From Variovorax sp. YR752 (GTDB lineage: Bacteria; Pseudomonadota; Gammaproteobacteria; Burkholderiales; Burkholderiaceae_C), in contig CAMATD010000017.1 of NCBI GenBank assembly GCA_945860785.1, positions 1 through 38,235 of the forward strand: a stretch of DNA of 38,235 bases, written 5' to 3'. Below, in pieces: positions 1 through 9,345 of the stretch. Made by a program: the position numbers and the translations under genes. Position 1 is the first letter of the stretch. Every line of letters begins with the position of its first letter. The notes under the pieces were generated by a model. That model was not told where the DNA came from and ran no database searches. It saw only the letters and a program-made list of their open reading frames with translations.

Positions 1-253
1 GCATTCTGCTCAATCGCTTCCTCGCTTCGCTGCCACGCTGTGGTCAAGCAGAACTGTGCCAACTCAGTTGTCCTGCCCAAGTTCCAGACGCGGAAGTCGA
101 TATAACCAGCCCACATGTGATCAGTAGCACCGCTCGGGTCTTTTAACCAGTCGACCTCGTTTGCTGCGGCGCGTCGATAGGATCGGTCCTAGGCCGACCA
201 ATCCAGCCGCTCGCCGAATGCCTGCCACTTGATTGCATAGCTCGCCCTGTTCA
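1..253 (-). pseudogene. Interrupted, partial reading frame at left edge (unknown function)
   Basis: I do not recognise this product. On the minus strand a GTG at 253-251 follows a purine-rich AGAGAGGA ribosome-binding-like stretch. The frame reads VNRASYAIKWQAFGERLDWSA, then a TAG at codon 22, and then stays open for 62 codons to the window edge (DRSYRRAAANEV... DHMWAGYIDFRVWNLG...). The part after the stop has a protein-like composition with many Trp, Tyr and Asp residues, which is unlike the Arg/Pro-rich shadow frames of this genome. It could be a gene broken by one nonsense change, a gene that starts internally (ATG near 127), or chance. The base composition is lower in GC than the rest of the window, which would suit a remnant of acquired DNA. 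Confidence is low. Confidence 0.3.
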
Positions 254-674
254 CGTTGTCCTCTCTCGTTTGTCAAGCGTTTCCGATGGGCTACTCAGTC
301 AATAGATGACAGCTAGTTCATGTGGGCGGCCTCGTCTCAAGGTCCTGTTCTGGCCGAGAGCGACACCTCGAGATAGTCGCACGAAACACGCTCCGACAGG
401 GCAACTGCAGGCCTGACCGGCAGAGCGAACACCAGCCATCCGTGCTCATGAACAGGCGCACCGGTCAACTCATACTTCGATGAGAAAAATTCGGAAGTCG
501 ATGAGAACCGCCCTCGAGGACGGCACGCAAGGCGGCGAGCGCAGCGCGGCATAGCGTGACGCTTCATTCGGTCACTTCGCGCCGCCTTTCGCGCACTTCG
601 TCGCAATCCCATGGCGGTTGCGACCCGACCCGGCAACCATGCAGACTCCACTGACCCCATCGAGGAGATCCGCG
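254..674. other. Gene-poor stretch upstream of the secreted hydrolase
   Basis: I find no convincing gene here. A minus-strand frame ending at 337 carries a protein-like tail (KYELTGAPVHEHGWLVFALP, continuing for about 25 residues). It lacks a plausible start, because farther upstream it becomes the antisense of the hydrolase gene. It may be a remnant of a decayed gene. The promoter of the downstream hydrolase should lie here, but I cannot point to a clear -35/-10 pair. Confidence 0.4.
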
Positions 675-1703
675 ATGCGCATCGTTTTCCGCCCGATCCT
701 GCTGCTGGCCTCGGGCCTGCTGCTGTCCTGCCAGCTCGTGGCCGCCGAGGCCGGCTGGCGACAACTGCGCATTCCAGGCGCGACACCCGACGCCGCACCG
801 ACCGTGGTCGCGCTCTACTACCCGACGCAGGCGACCGCGCGCACGACGGCCATGGGTCCATTCACGGTCCAGGCGGCCATCCAGGCACCGCCCGAGGACA
901 AGTTCAAGGGACTGATCCTTCTGAGCCACGGCATCGGCGGCACAGAACTGGGCCACAGCAGCCTCGCCGAAGCACTCGCGCGGGACGGCTACATGGTCGC
1001 GGCCCTCCGCCACCCCGGCGACAACTGGCAGGACCAGTCGCTGCTGCAGAAAGGCCCCAGCGTCTACTTCACCGAACGGCCGCGGCAGGTGTCCCGCGTG
1101 ATCGACGCCTTGCTGCAGGACCCGCAGTGGAAGGATCGGATCGCCAGCGATGCTCAAGGCTTTCGCATCGGCGCGGTGGGCCACTCGGCCGGCGGGTACA
1201 CCGTGCTGGCGCTGGCGGGTGGGCAGGCCGACCTGTCGCGCATCCGCACGCATTGCGAAGCGGAGCGCGCTGCGGACCCGATCTTCTGCGGCGTGAGCCG
1301 GAACGCGCCATCGGCGGCCACCCCGCCTGCGGCGGCGGTCCTGCCTTCGCTGCGCGACCCCAGGGTGCGCGCGATCGTGTTGCTGGCGCCTGCCAGCGTG
1401 CTCTTCACCGCGTCTTCGCTCGCGGAAATCCGGGTTCCCACGCAGCTCTACGAGGCAGAGCAGGACCGCTTCCTCGTCCCGCGTTTTCACGCCGAATGGA
1501 TCGCGCAGAACATGCCCTCGGCCCAACTCCACCGGATCCCCAACGCCTGGCATTTCGCGTTCATGGACACGCCAAGCACCGCCATCCCGACCGACGACGG
1601 CGACATCCGGGACGACCCGCCGGGCTTCGACCGAAAGGCTCTCCTCGTGCGCCTCGGCCGCGAGATCCCGGCCTTCTTCGACAAGGCATTGCCCGAGCCA
1701 TGA
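675..1703 (+). CDS. Secreted alpha/beta hydrolase (dienelactone hydrolase / PAF-acetylhydrolase-like)
   Basis: Predicted exported serine hydrolase of 342 residues. The start at 675 is chosen because GAGGAG lies 7 nt upstream and a signal peptide follows at once (MRIVFRPILLLASGLLLSC, then AAEA). A longer TTG-initiated frame begins at 618 but lacks both features. The LLSC stretch could be an imperfect lipobox; otherwise cleavage after AAEA would release the protein to the periplasm. The nucleophile elbow GHSAGG puts the catalytic Ser at about residue 171. LILLSHGIGG (about 80-90) is the usual oxyanion-region strand, and NAWHFAF near the C-terminus holds the probable catalytic His. The family resembles predicted dienelactone hydrolases (COG4188), whose substrates are usually unknown. 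It is monocistronic, ending at a strong terminator and convergent with the glt operon. Confidence 0.85.
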   Translation: MRIVFRPILLLASGLLLSCQLVAAEAGWRQLRIPGATPDAAPTVVALYYPTQATARTTAMGPFTVQAAIQAPPEDKFKGLILLSHGIGGTELGHSSLAEALARDGYMVAALRHPGDNWQDQSLLQKGPSVYFTERPRQVSRVIDALLQDPQWKDRIASDAQGFRIGAVGHSAGGYTVLALAGGQADLSRIRTHCEAERAADPIFCGVSRNAPSAATPPAAAVLPSLRDPRVRAIVLLAPASVLFTASSLAEIRVPTQLYEAEQDRFLVPRFHAEWIAQNMPSAQLHRIPNAWHFAFMDTPSTAIPTDDGDIRDDPPGFDRKALLVRLGREIPAFFDKALPEP

Positions 1704-1736
1704 AAAAAGCCACGCTGCAGAACAGCGTGGCTTTTT
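1704..1736. terminator. Bidirectional intrinsic terminator
   Basis: A perfect 14-bp stem (AAAAAGCCACGCTG at 1704-1717, its complement at 1723-1736) closes a 5-nt loop. The A-run on one side and T-run on the other make it a functional hairpin-plus-U-tract on both strands. It begins directly after the hydrolase stop codon and lies 22 bp beyond the stop of gltL, so it should end both convergent transcripts. Confidence 0.92.
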
Positions 1737-1758
1737 GTCTTTCTTGAACCGCAGCGGA

Positions 1759-2508
<750 letters not shown>

Positions 2509-2531
2509 TTCTTTCTCTCCGGTTCAGCCAC

Positions 2532-3221
2532 TCAGCGAATGATGGCGATCTTCTTGTGCAGCTGTTTGACTAGCCACGACAAGGCATAGCACATGATGAA
2601 GTACACGACGGCCGCGAGCAGGTAAGCCTCGATCGGACGGCCGAAGTTCTTGCCCGCGGTCTCGAAGCCCTTGAGCATGTCGTAGGCGCCGATGGCATAC
2701 ACCAGCGAGGTGTCCTGGAACAGGATGATGGTCTGCGTGAGCAGCACCGGCAGCATGTTGCGGAACGCCTGCGGCAGCACCACGAGGCGCATGTTCTGGC
2801 CGTAAGTCATGCCGACCGCCTGGCCTGCGTTGACCTGGCCGCGCGGGATCGACTGGATGCCCGCGCGCATGATCTCGCTGAAGTAGGCCGCCTCGAACGC
2901 GACGAAGGTGATCACGGCCGAGATTTCGGAGCGGTAGTTCGAACCGAGCGAGTCGAACAGCGAATAGAACGACGCCGGCACGAGCAGGAAGAACCACAGG
3001 ATCACCATCACCAGCGGGATGCTGCGCATGCCGTTGACGTAGACGGCGGCGGGCGCGTCGAGCCACTTCTTGCCCGACAGCCGCATGAGCGCCAGGATGG
3101 TGCCGAAGATCACGCCGCCGATCGTGGCCACCACCGTCAGCATGATGCTGAAGTAGAAGCCCTTGACGACGAAGTTGCTGATGACGTCCCAGTTGTAGAA
3201 CGACAGGTCGAGATTCATCAT
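2532..3221 (-). CDS. gltK: Glutamate/aspartate ABC transporter, permease subunit
   Basis: Inner-membrane permease of 229 residues in the HisM/GltK family. Several hydrophobic helices are visible, for example FYFSIMLTVVATIGGVIFGT near 22-41 and IPLVMVILWFFLLVP near 68-82. The EAA loop that contacts the ATPase is recognisable around residues 125-150 (SEIMRAGIQSIPRGQVNAGQ, then AVGMT). It should pair with GltJ as a heterodimeric channel. The gene starts 1 nt after the gltJ stop codon, so the two are probably translationally coupled. Length and motif order are normal. Specificity is inferred from the operon, not from this protein alone. Confidence 0.93.
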   Translation of the reverse strand: MMNLDLSFYNWDVISNFVVKGFYFSIMLTVVATIGGVIFGTILALMRLSGKKWLDAPAAVYVNGMRSIPLVMVILWFFLLVPASFYSLFDSLGSNYRSEISAVITFVAFEAAYFSEIMRAGIQSIPRGQVNAGQAVGMTYGQNMRLVVLPQAFRNMLPVLLTQTIILFQDTSLVYAIGAYDMLKGFETAGKNFGRPIEAYLLAAVVYFIMCYALSWLVKQLHKKIAIIR

Positions 3222-3222
3222 G

Positions 3223-3954
3223 TCAGTGTCCTCCGCCGCCAGCGCTGGCCGAGACGATGAAGCCCGGCACGCGGGTCTTCTTCTCGATGAATGCCATGAG
3301 CCGGTTGATGGCCAGGGCCGACACCACGTAGCACGCCGTCACCGCAAGGTAGACCTCGATGCCGCGCGAGGTTTCTTCCTGCGCCTGCATGGCGAACATG
3401 GTGAGTTCGGTGACCGACACGGCGAACGCGACCGACGAGTTCTTGAAGATGTTCATCGTCTCGCTCGTGAGCGGCGGGATGATGATGCGGTAGGCCATCG
3501 GCAGGATCACGTAGCGGTAGTACTGCACCGTGGTGAAGCCCACCGCCATGCCCGCATAGCGCTGGCCCTTGGGCAGCGCCTGAATGCCCGAGCGCACCTG
3601 CTCGGCAATCCGCGCAGAGGTGAAGAAGCCCAAGGCCAGCACCACCAGGATGAAGCTCGGCACGCCCTTCATCACCGGTATCAGCGCCGGAATGACGTGG
3701 TACCAGAGGAAGATCTGCACCAGCAGCGGAATGTTGCGGAACAGCTCGACCCAGGCGTTGCCCAGTCGAACGAGCCACGGACTGTCGGGCAGCGTGCGAA
3801 TGATGCCGACCAGCGAGCCGAGCACCAGCGCGACGATCAGCGCCAGCAGCGCCACCGACACCGTCCAGCCCCATGCCGAGAGCATCCATTGCAGGTAGCT
3901 CGGATATTCCCCACCCGGGTCCTGCAGGAACACCTGCCAATCCCAGTTTCCCAT
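3223..3954 (-). CDS. gltJ: Glutamate/aspartate ABC transporter, permease subunit
   Basis: Second membrane subunit of the acidic amino acid importer, 243 residues. The N-terminal segment is followed by a long first helix (WTVSVALLALIVALVLGSLV), and the EAA loop reads AEQVRSGIQALPKGQRYAGM around residues 117-136. The C-terminus ends in a Gly/His-rich tail (SASAGGGGH) that overlaps the start region of gltK. It sits 92 nt downstream of gltI, with a stem-loop in the gap. It starts with ATGGGAAACTGG, preceded by AAGAA. It works with gltK, gltL and gltI. Confidence 0.93.
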   Translation of the reverse strand: MGNWDWQVFLQDPGGEYPSYLQWMLSAWGWTVSVALLALIVALVLGSLVGIIRTLPDSPWLVRLGNAWVELFRNIPLLVQIFLWYHVIPALIPVMKGVPSFILVVLALGFFTSARIAEQVRSGIQALPKGQRYAGMAVGFTTVQYYRYVILPMAYRIIIPPLTSETMNIFKNSSVAFAVSVTELTMFAMQAQEETSRGIEVYLAVTACYVVSALAINRLMAFIEKKTRVPGFIVSASAGGGGH

Positions 3955-3997
3955 TTCTTGACTCCTTCACCGTCTTCGACAAAACCGTCCCTTGAAA

Positions 3998-4025
3998 AGA
4001 AACGCCCACCGCGAAAGGTGGGCGT
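3998..4025 (-). terminator. Stem-loop between gltI and gltJ (probable attenuator or 3' end stabiliser)
   Basis: A perfect 9-bp stem (ACGCCCACC at 4002-4010 and GGTGGGCGT at 4017-4025) with a 6-nt loop sits 22 bp after the gltI stop. On the minus strand it is followed by TTCTTTTC, an imperfect U-rich tail. Binding-protein genes of ABC importers often have such a hairpin, which lets the binding protein be made in excess of the membrane subunits. That role is inferred. Confidence 0.65.
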
Positions 4026-4046
4026 CATTCACGCAGCGACGCGCGC

Positions 4047-4946
4047 TTATTCCTTGGTGACGTACTCTTCCGCGGGCTTGTCGTTCGGGTTGGCCCAGGC
4101 GTTCTTGGTGGCTTCGCCCAGCGGCAGGCCGATGGTCACGCCTGCGGGCGGAATCGGCTTCAGGAACCACTTGTCATAGAGCTTGGCGAGTTCGCCCGAC
4201 TTGGCCTGTGCCTTGATGCTGTCGTCCACGGCCTTCTTGAAGACCGGGTCGTCCTTACGGATCATGATTGCGATGGGTTCGACAGCCAGCACGTCGTTCA
4301 GGATCTTGTAGTCCTTCGGTGCCTTGGACTTGGCGGCGAGCGCGGCCAGGATCGAACCGTCCATCACGAAGGCGTCGGCACGGCCGGTTTCGAGCAGCAG
4401 GAAGCTGTCGGAGTGGTCCTTGCCGTAGACCTCCTTGAAGGTCAGGTTCTCGGCGCGCTTTTGCTTGCGCACGGTTTGCAGCGGCGTGGTGCCGGTGGTG
4501 GTGGCAACCGTCTTGTCCTTCAGGTCGGCCAGCGAATTGATGCCCGAGTTGGCCTTGACGACGATCTTGGTTTCCTCGACGTAGGTGGTCACGCCGAAGG
4601 CCACGTCCTTTTGACGGGTGGCGTTGTTGGTGGTGGAGCCGCACTCGATGTCCACGGTGCCGTTCTGCACGAGGGGGATGCGGTTTTGCGAGGTGACGGG
4701 CTGGAACTTGACTTCGAGCTTCTTGCCGGCGGCCTTCTCGAGGTCCTTGATGATGTTGGCGCAGACGTCGTAGTGGAAGCCGGTGTACTGGCCGTTGCCC
4801 AGCGTGTACGACAGGCCGGAAGATTCGCGCACGCCTTCGGTGATGGTGCCCGAGGCCTTGATCTTGGCCAGGGTGTCATTGGCCTGAGCGAAGGCGCCGC
4901 TGGTGGCGAGTGCCGCGATTGCCAATGCCATTACTTGTTTTTTCAT
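4047..4946 (-). CDS. gltI: Glutamate/aspartate periplasmic binding protein
   Basis: Exported solute-binding protein (SBP family 3) of 299 residues that captures Asp/Glu in the periplasm for GltJKL. A standard signal peptide (MKKQVMALAIAALATSGAFA, cleavage before QAND) is followed by lobe I (LAKIKASGTITEGVRESSGL). The family motif VDIECGSTTNNATRQKDVAF lies near 112-131. The hinge and lobe II (TSLADLKDKTVATTTGTT-like region, then GRADAFVMDG) follow. The start has AGGAG 8 nt upstream. The gene is first in gltIJKL and is separated from aspA by 179 bp that should hold its own promoter. Uptake plus AspA would send aspartate into fumarate. Confidence 0.94.
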   Translation of the reverse strand: MKKQVMALAIAALATSGAFAQANDTLAKIKASGTITEGVRESSGLSYTLGNGQYTGFHYDVCANIIKDLEKAAGKKLEVKFQPVTSQNRIPLVQNGTVDIECGSTTNNATRQKDVAFGVTTYVEETKIVVKANSGINSLADLKDKTVATTTGTTPLQTVRKQKRAENLTFKEVYGKDHSDSFLLLETGRADAFVMDGSILAALAAKSKAPKDYKILNDVLAVEPIAIMIRKDDPVFKKAVDDSIKAQAKSGELAKLYDKWFLKPIPPAGVTIGLPLGEATKNAWANPNDKPAEEYVTKE

Positions 4947-5125
4947 ACAGCAAACTCCTGAGGGTGACTGAAACAGATACCACTAAATTCTAGACATTCA
5001 CATTTTGCGTGATACCCGGACCAACCCGGTGCGTTCGGGGGGCATCCCGCCATGCGCTGCACCGGCCGCGCCCATCGTGGCGCCAGTCTGGTGCGATCCT
5101 GCCTCTTGGTATTGTCCGACTTTCA
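4947..5125 (-). promoter_or_regulatory. gltI upstream region with a possible promoter
   Basis: This 179-bp gap between aspA and gltI is more AT-rich near 4955-5015 than its surroundings. A -10-like TAGAAT lies on the minus strand at 4992-4987, about 40 bp before the gltI start. The matching -35 (GTATCA at 17-bp spacing) is poor, so an activator may be needed. No clear terminator for aspA is visible in the remaining bases, so some aspA readthrough into gltI is possible. Confidence 0.35.
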
Positions 5126-6574
<1,449 letters not shown>

Positions 6575-6589
6575 ACCGGTTCCTCAGCT

Positions 6590-6617
6590 AAAAAAAAAGC
6601 ACGCGTGTGGCGCGTGC
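6590..6617 (-). terminator. Intrinsic terminator in the aspA leader
   Basis: On the minus strand GCACGCG (6617-6611), a 5-nt loop, CGCGTGC (6605-6599) and then nine consecutive T (6598-6590) form a textbook terminator. It ends only 15 bp before the aspA ATG and directly before its Shine-Dalgarno. There is no room for a separate promoter after it, so aspA mRNA should run through it. It either ends lysR readthrough or works as a regulated attenuator. A second hairpin with arms 6638-6643 and 6650-6655, and GGCGCC repeats at 6665-6684, lie just upstream in the same leader. Confidence 0.8.
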
Positions 6618-6717
6618 CGGTTGGGTTGCTTGTGACAGCGGCAAAAAACTGCCGCGACTGTAGTGGCGCCGGATCAATGGCGCCAATGCTGTTTGCGGGG
6701 GGGTCCTATGCGCAGCA

Positions 6718-6752
6718 TTTATAGATTGTGCGATGCACAAATTCGATGTCAA
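6718..6752 (-). promoter_or_regulatory. Candidate aspA promoter with a LysR-type palindrome
   Basis: A consensus -35 TTGACA (6752-6747, minus strand) overlaps the TGA stop of the lysR gene. CACAAT follows after 16 bp (6730-6725), and a better -10, TATAAA, is at 6723-6718 but with a 23-bp spacing from TTGACA. Between them is a perfect palindrome, TTGTGC-N3-GCACAA (6726-6740), which contains the T-N11-A layout of LysR-family sites. Its place in the core promoter suggests control of aspA. Which regulator binds is inference. Confidence 0.5.
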
Positions 6753-7735
6753 CGGGGCGGCTGGGTGCCGATGAGGTACGACCAGAGCGCATCCGCCGTG
6801 CGCTTGGGCTGGCCCTCGGCCGCCACGGCGACCTTGGAAGCGCGGCCGGTGCCGGTCTTGACCGAGACCGGCGCGCTCGGCCGCTCGCGGTAGGCGCGGA
6901 TTTCCATCGTGGCCTCGAGGCTGTCGATCTCGGGCGGCAGTGCGCTCACCAGCTTGCGGGCCTTGATCTCCTTGCGCACCGCGCTCTGCGGCAGGAAGGC
7001 GATGCCGTGGCCTTCGAGCGCCATGACCTTCAGGCCTTCGGCCATGTCGGTTGCATAGACCCGGTCGAGGTGGATGCCCGTGCCCGACTCCTTCAGCAAC
7101 TGGTCGACCACGCGGCCCAGGTAGGCGCCGGGCGCATAGCCCAGGTAGGGCAGCGGCTGGCCCGGCCGGCCCGGCAGCCGGAAGCGCGGCGCACCGTCGG
7201 CATCGGCCTTGACCCAGGGGGCGACGGTTTCCTCGCCTAGGCTGACCATCTCGTACTTGTTGTTGTCGAGCTGCAGCGGCTGCGAGGGGTGGTGGTAGGC
7301 GATCAGCAGGTCGCAGCTGCCTTCGACCAGCCGCAGCACGGCATCGTGCACGTTGAGCGCGATGAGTCGGCTCTTGATCGGCCCGAAGTGCTCGCGCAGG
7401 CTGGTCACCCAGGAGGGGAAGAAGGTGAAGGCCAGCGTGTGCGGCACGGCGATCTCGATCACGTCCTGCCCGGCGGCCGAGTGGCCGCGCAGCATGGCGC
7501 GGGTGCTCTGCAGCGACTGCAGCATCTCGATGGCCTGGCTGTAGAGCGTCTGGCCGGCGGGCGTGAGGCGCGTGGGGTACGAACTGCGGTCCACGAGGTC
7601 GGTGCTGGCCCAGCCTTCGAGCGCCTGGATGCGGCGCGAGAACGCGGGTTGCGTCACATGCCTCAACTGGGCCGAGCGGCTGAAGCTGCGGGTCTCCGCC
7701 AAACTGATGAAGTCTTCTAGCCACTTTGTTTCCAT
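6749..7735 (-). CDS. LysR-family transcriptional regulator (HypT/YjiE-like)
   Basis: DNA-binding regulator of 328 residues. The N-terminal winged helix starts METKWLEDFISLAETRSFSR, and the recognition region VTQPAFSRRIQALE is at about 27-40. The effector domain contains AYLGRVVDQLLKESG and LEGHGIAFLPQSAVRKEI. The opening ETKW-DF and these segments recall E. coli HypT (YjiE), a hypochlorite-responsive LysR member. I judge this from memory, so treat it as a subfamily hint only. A Lys/Arg-rich stretch after residue 300 is not typical. The gene is divergent from an amidase gene (60-bp gap), the usual layout for a LysR target, and also precedes aspA, whose promoter carries a LysR-type palindrome. 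Confidence 0.85.
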   Translation of the reverse strand: METKWLEDFISLAETRSFSRSAQLRHVTQPAFSRRIQALEGWASTDLVDRSSYPTRLTPAGQTLYSQAIEMLQSLQSTRAMLRGHSAAGQDVIEIAVPHTLAFTFFPSWVTSLREHFGPIKSRLIALNVHDAVLRLVEGSCDLLIAYHHPSQPLQLDNNKYEMVSLGEETVAPWVKADADGAPRFRLPGRPGQPLPYLGYAPGAYLGRVVDQLLKESGTGIHLDRVYATDMAEGLKVMALEGHGIAFLPQSAVRKEIKARKLVSALPPEIDSLEATMEIRAYRERPSAPVSVKTGTGRASKVAVAAEGQPKRTADALWSYLIGTQPPR

Positions 7736-7795
7736 GAGTGACGATTATGCGAGCGCCGCGCCATACTGGGCGCCCCTCCTTTTCCCGCATTCGCC

Positions 7796-9237
7796 ATGCC
7801 TTCAGCAGACCTGCTCGACCTCAGCGCCACCGAACTTTCGCGCCGCATCGCGGCCCGCAGCGTGTCCTGCCTTGAACTGATGCAGGCCTCGCTGGCCCGC
7901 ATCGAAGCGCTCAACCCGCAGTTCAACGCCATCGTGTCGCTGCGGGAGCCGGAGCAGTTGCTGGCCGAAGCGGGCGAGCGCGATGCCGAGCTGGCGCGTG
8001 GTGAACGGCGCGGCTGGATGCATGGCTTTCCGCTGGCGGTGAAGGACCTGAGCCATGCGGCCGGGCTGCCGACCTCGATGGGCTCGCCCCTGTCGCCGCG
8101 CTCGCCGGCGCGCACCGACAGCCTGCACGTCGCGCGCATGCGCGCAGCCGGCGCCATCGTGATCGGCAAGACCAACACGCCCGAGTTCGGCCTCGGCTCG
8201 CACACCTACAACACGGTGTTCGGCATCACTCGCAACGCCTATGCACCCGACCGCAGCGCGGGCGGCAGCAGTGGCGGCGCGGCCGTGGCGCTGGCCCTGG
8301 GCATGCTGCCGGTGGCCGACGGCAGCGACATGATGGGCTCGCTGCGCAACCCGGCCGCCTTCAACAACGTGATCGGCATGCGGCCCTCGCGCGGACGCGT
8401 GCCCGGCGATCCCGAGCAGGAGCTGTTCTTCCAGCAATTGGGCACCGAAGGCCCGATGGCCCGGACGGTGGAAGACACGGCGCGGCTGCTCGCGGTGCAG
8501 TCGGGCTTCGACGGGCGCGTGCCGCTGTCGTCGCCGCACGCCCTGCCCTCGCCCGATGCGCTGCAGCTCGACGGCGACGGCAAGGGCTTGCGCATCGGCT
8601 GGCTCGGCAGCATCTGGCCCGAGCTGCCGATGGCGCCCGGTATCCGCGAACTCGGCGAGAAGGCGCAGGGCACCTTCCGCGCCATCGGCTGCGAGGTCGA
8701 GCCCTGCACGCTCGACGTGCCGCGCGAGCACAACTGGAGCGCCTGGCTGCGGCTGCGCCAGCTGCTGGTCGGCGGCAAGCTCGGCGCCTACCTGAGCGAT
8801 CCAAAGCTCTTCGCGCAGTTGAAGCCCGAGGCGCAGTGGGAAATCGAACAGAGCCGGCATCTGGATGCGGCATCGCTGTACCAGGCTTCGCTCTACCGCT
8901 CGAACGTGTATCGCGCGTTTCTCAAGCTGTTCGAGCGCTTCGATTTCGTCGTGGCGCCGACCGCGCAGGTGTTTCCGTTCGATGCCGAACTGCACTGGCC
9001 TGCCGAAGTGGCCGGCGTGCAGAGCGATACGTACCACCGCTGGATGGAGATCGTCACGCCGTTCACGCTGGCGGGACTGCCGACGCTCAATGTGCGCGCC
9101 GGCTTCGGGGAAGGCGGGTTGCCGATGGGCCTGCAGCTGGCGGGGCCGATCCATGCGGATCTCGATGTGCTGCGGCTGGGGCATGCCTATGACCAGGCCT
9201 GTGGATGGGCTGCCCACCGCCCCCTGTCTTGGCTTGA
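7796..9237 (+). CDS. Amidase (amidase signature family), 3' end frameshifted
   Basis: Ser-Ser-Lys amide hydrolase. The general-base Lys is in FPLAVKDL (about residue 83), the signature RSAGGSSGGAA at 153-163 holds the cis-Ser, and DGSDMMGSLRNPA near 175-187 carries the nucleophile Ser182. The substrate is unknown. Homologous similarity should end around PLSWL. However, the literal frame continues to 9604 through a GC-rich repeat and then antisense to the next gene, giving 602 residues with an Arg/Pro tail. One extra C in the C-run at 9220-9224 would give HRPPVLA and a TGA at 9235-9237, for a normal 480 residues. I therefore end it at 9237. The start at 7796 is ATGCCTTCAGCAGAC. It is divergent from the lysR gene, which may regulate it. 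Confidence 0.88.
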
Positions 9238-9240
9238 CTC

Positions 9241-9272
9241 CCTCCCCTCCCGGGGGAGGGCGGGGGTGGGGG
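9241..9272 (+). repeat. GC-rich palindromic repeat, copy 1 of an inverted pair
   Basis: A hairpin core (CCTCCC, short centre, GGGAGG) is followed by a G-rich tail GGGGGTGGGGG. It lies in the convergent gap between the amidase and 2-hydroxyacid dehydrogenase genes and is inverted relative to the copy at 9304-9336, with 31 bp between. The design (palindrome plus GGG-TG-GGG tail) is the same as that of the repeats flanking the DUF559 gene at 19451-19831. It may also act as a transcription end. Confidence 0.65.
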
Positions 9273-9303
9273 CAAGCGGCGTATCCATCGAGCGCTCCGC
9301 CCG

Positions 9304-9336
9304 CCCCCATCCCAACCTTCCCCCAGAGGGGGAAGG
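9304..9336 (-). repeat. GC-rich palindromic repeat, copy 2 of an inverted pair
   Basis: A perfect 9-bp hairpin CCTTCCCCC-AGA-GGGGGAAGG spans 9316-9336. Read on the minus strand it is followed by TTGGGATGGGGG. Together with copy 1 it forms a head-to-head pair. The tail TTGGG-TG-GGG matches the DUF559-flanking repeats. It ends just before the true C-terminal codons of the dehydrogenase gene. Confidence 0.65.
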
Positions 9337-9345
9337 AGCAAAACC

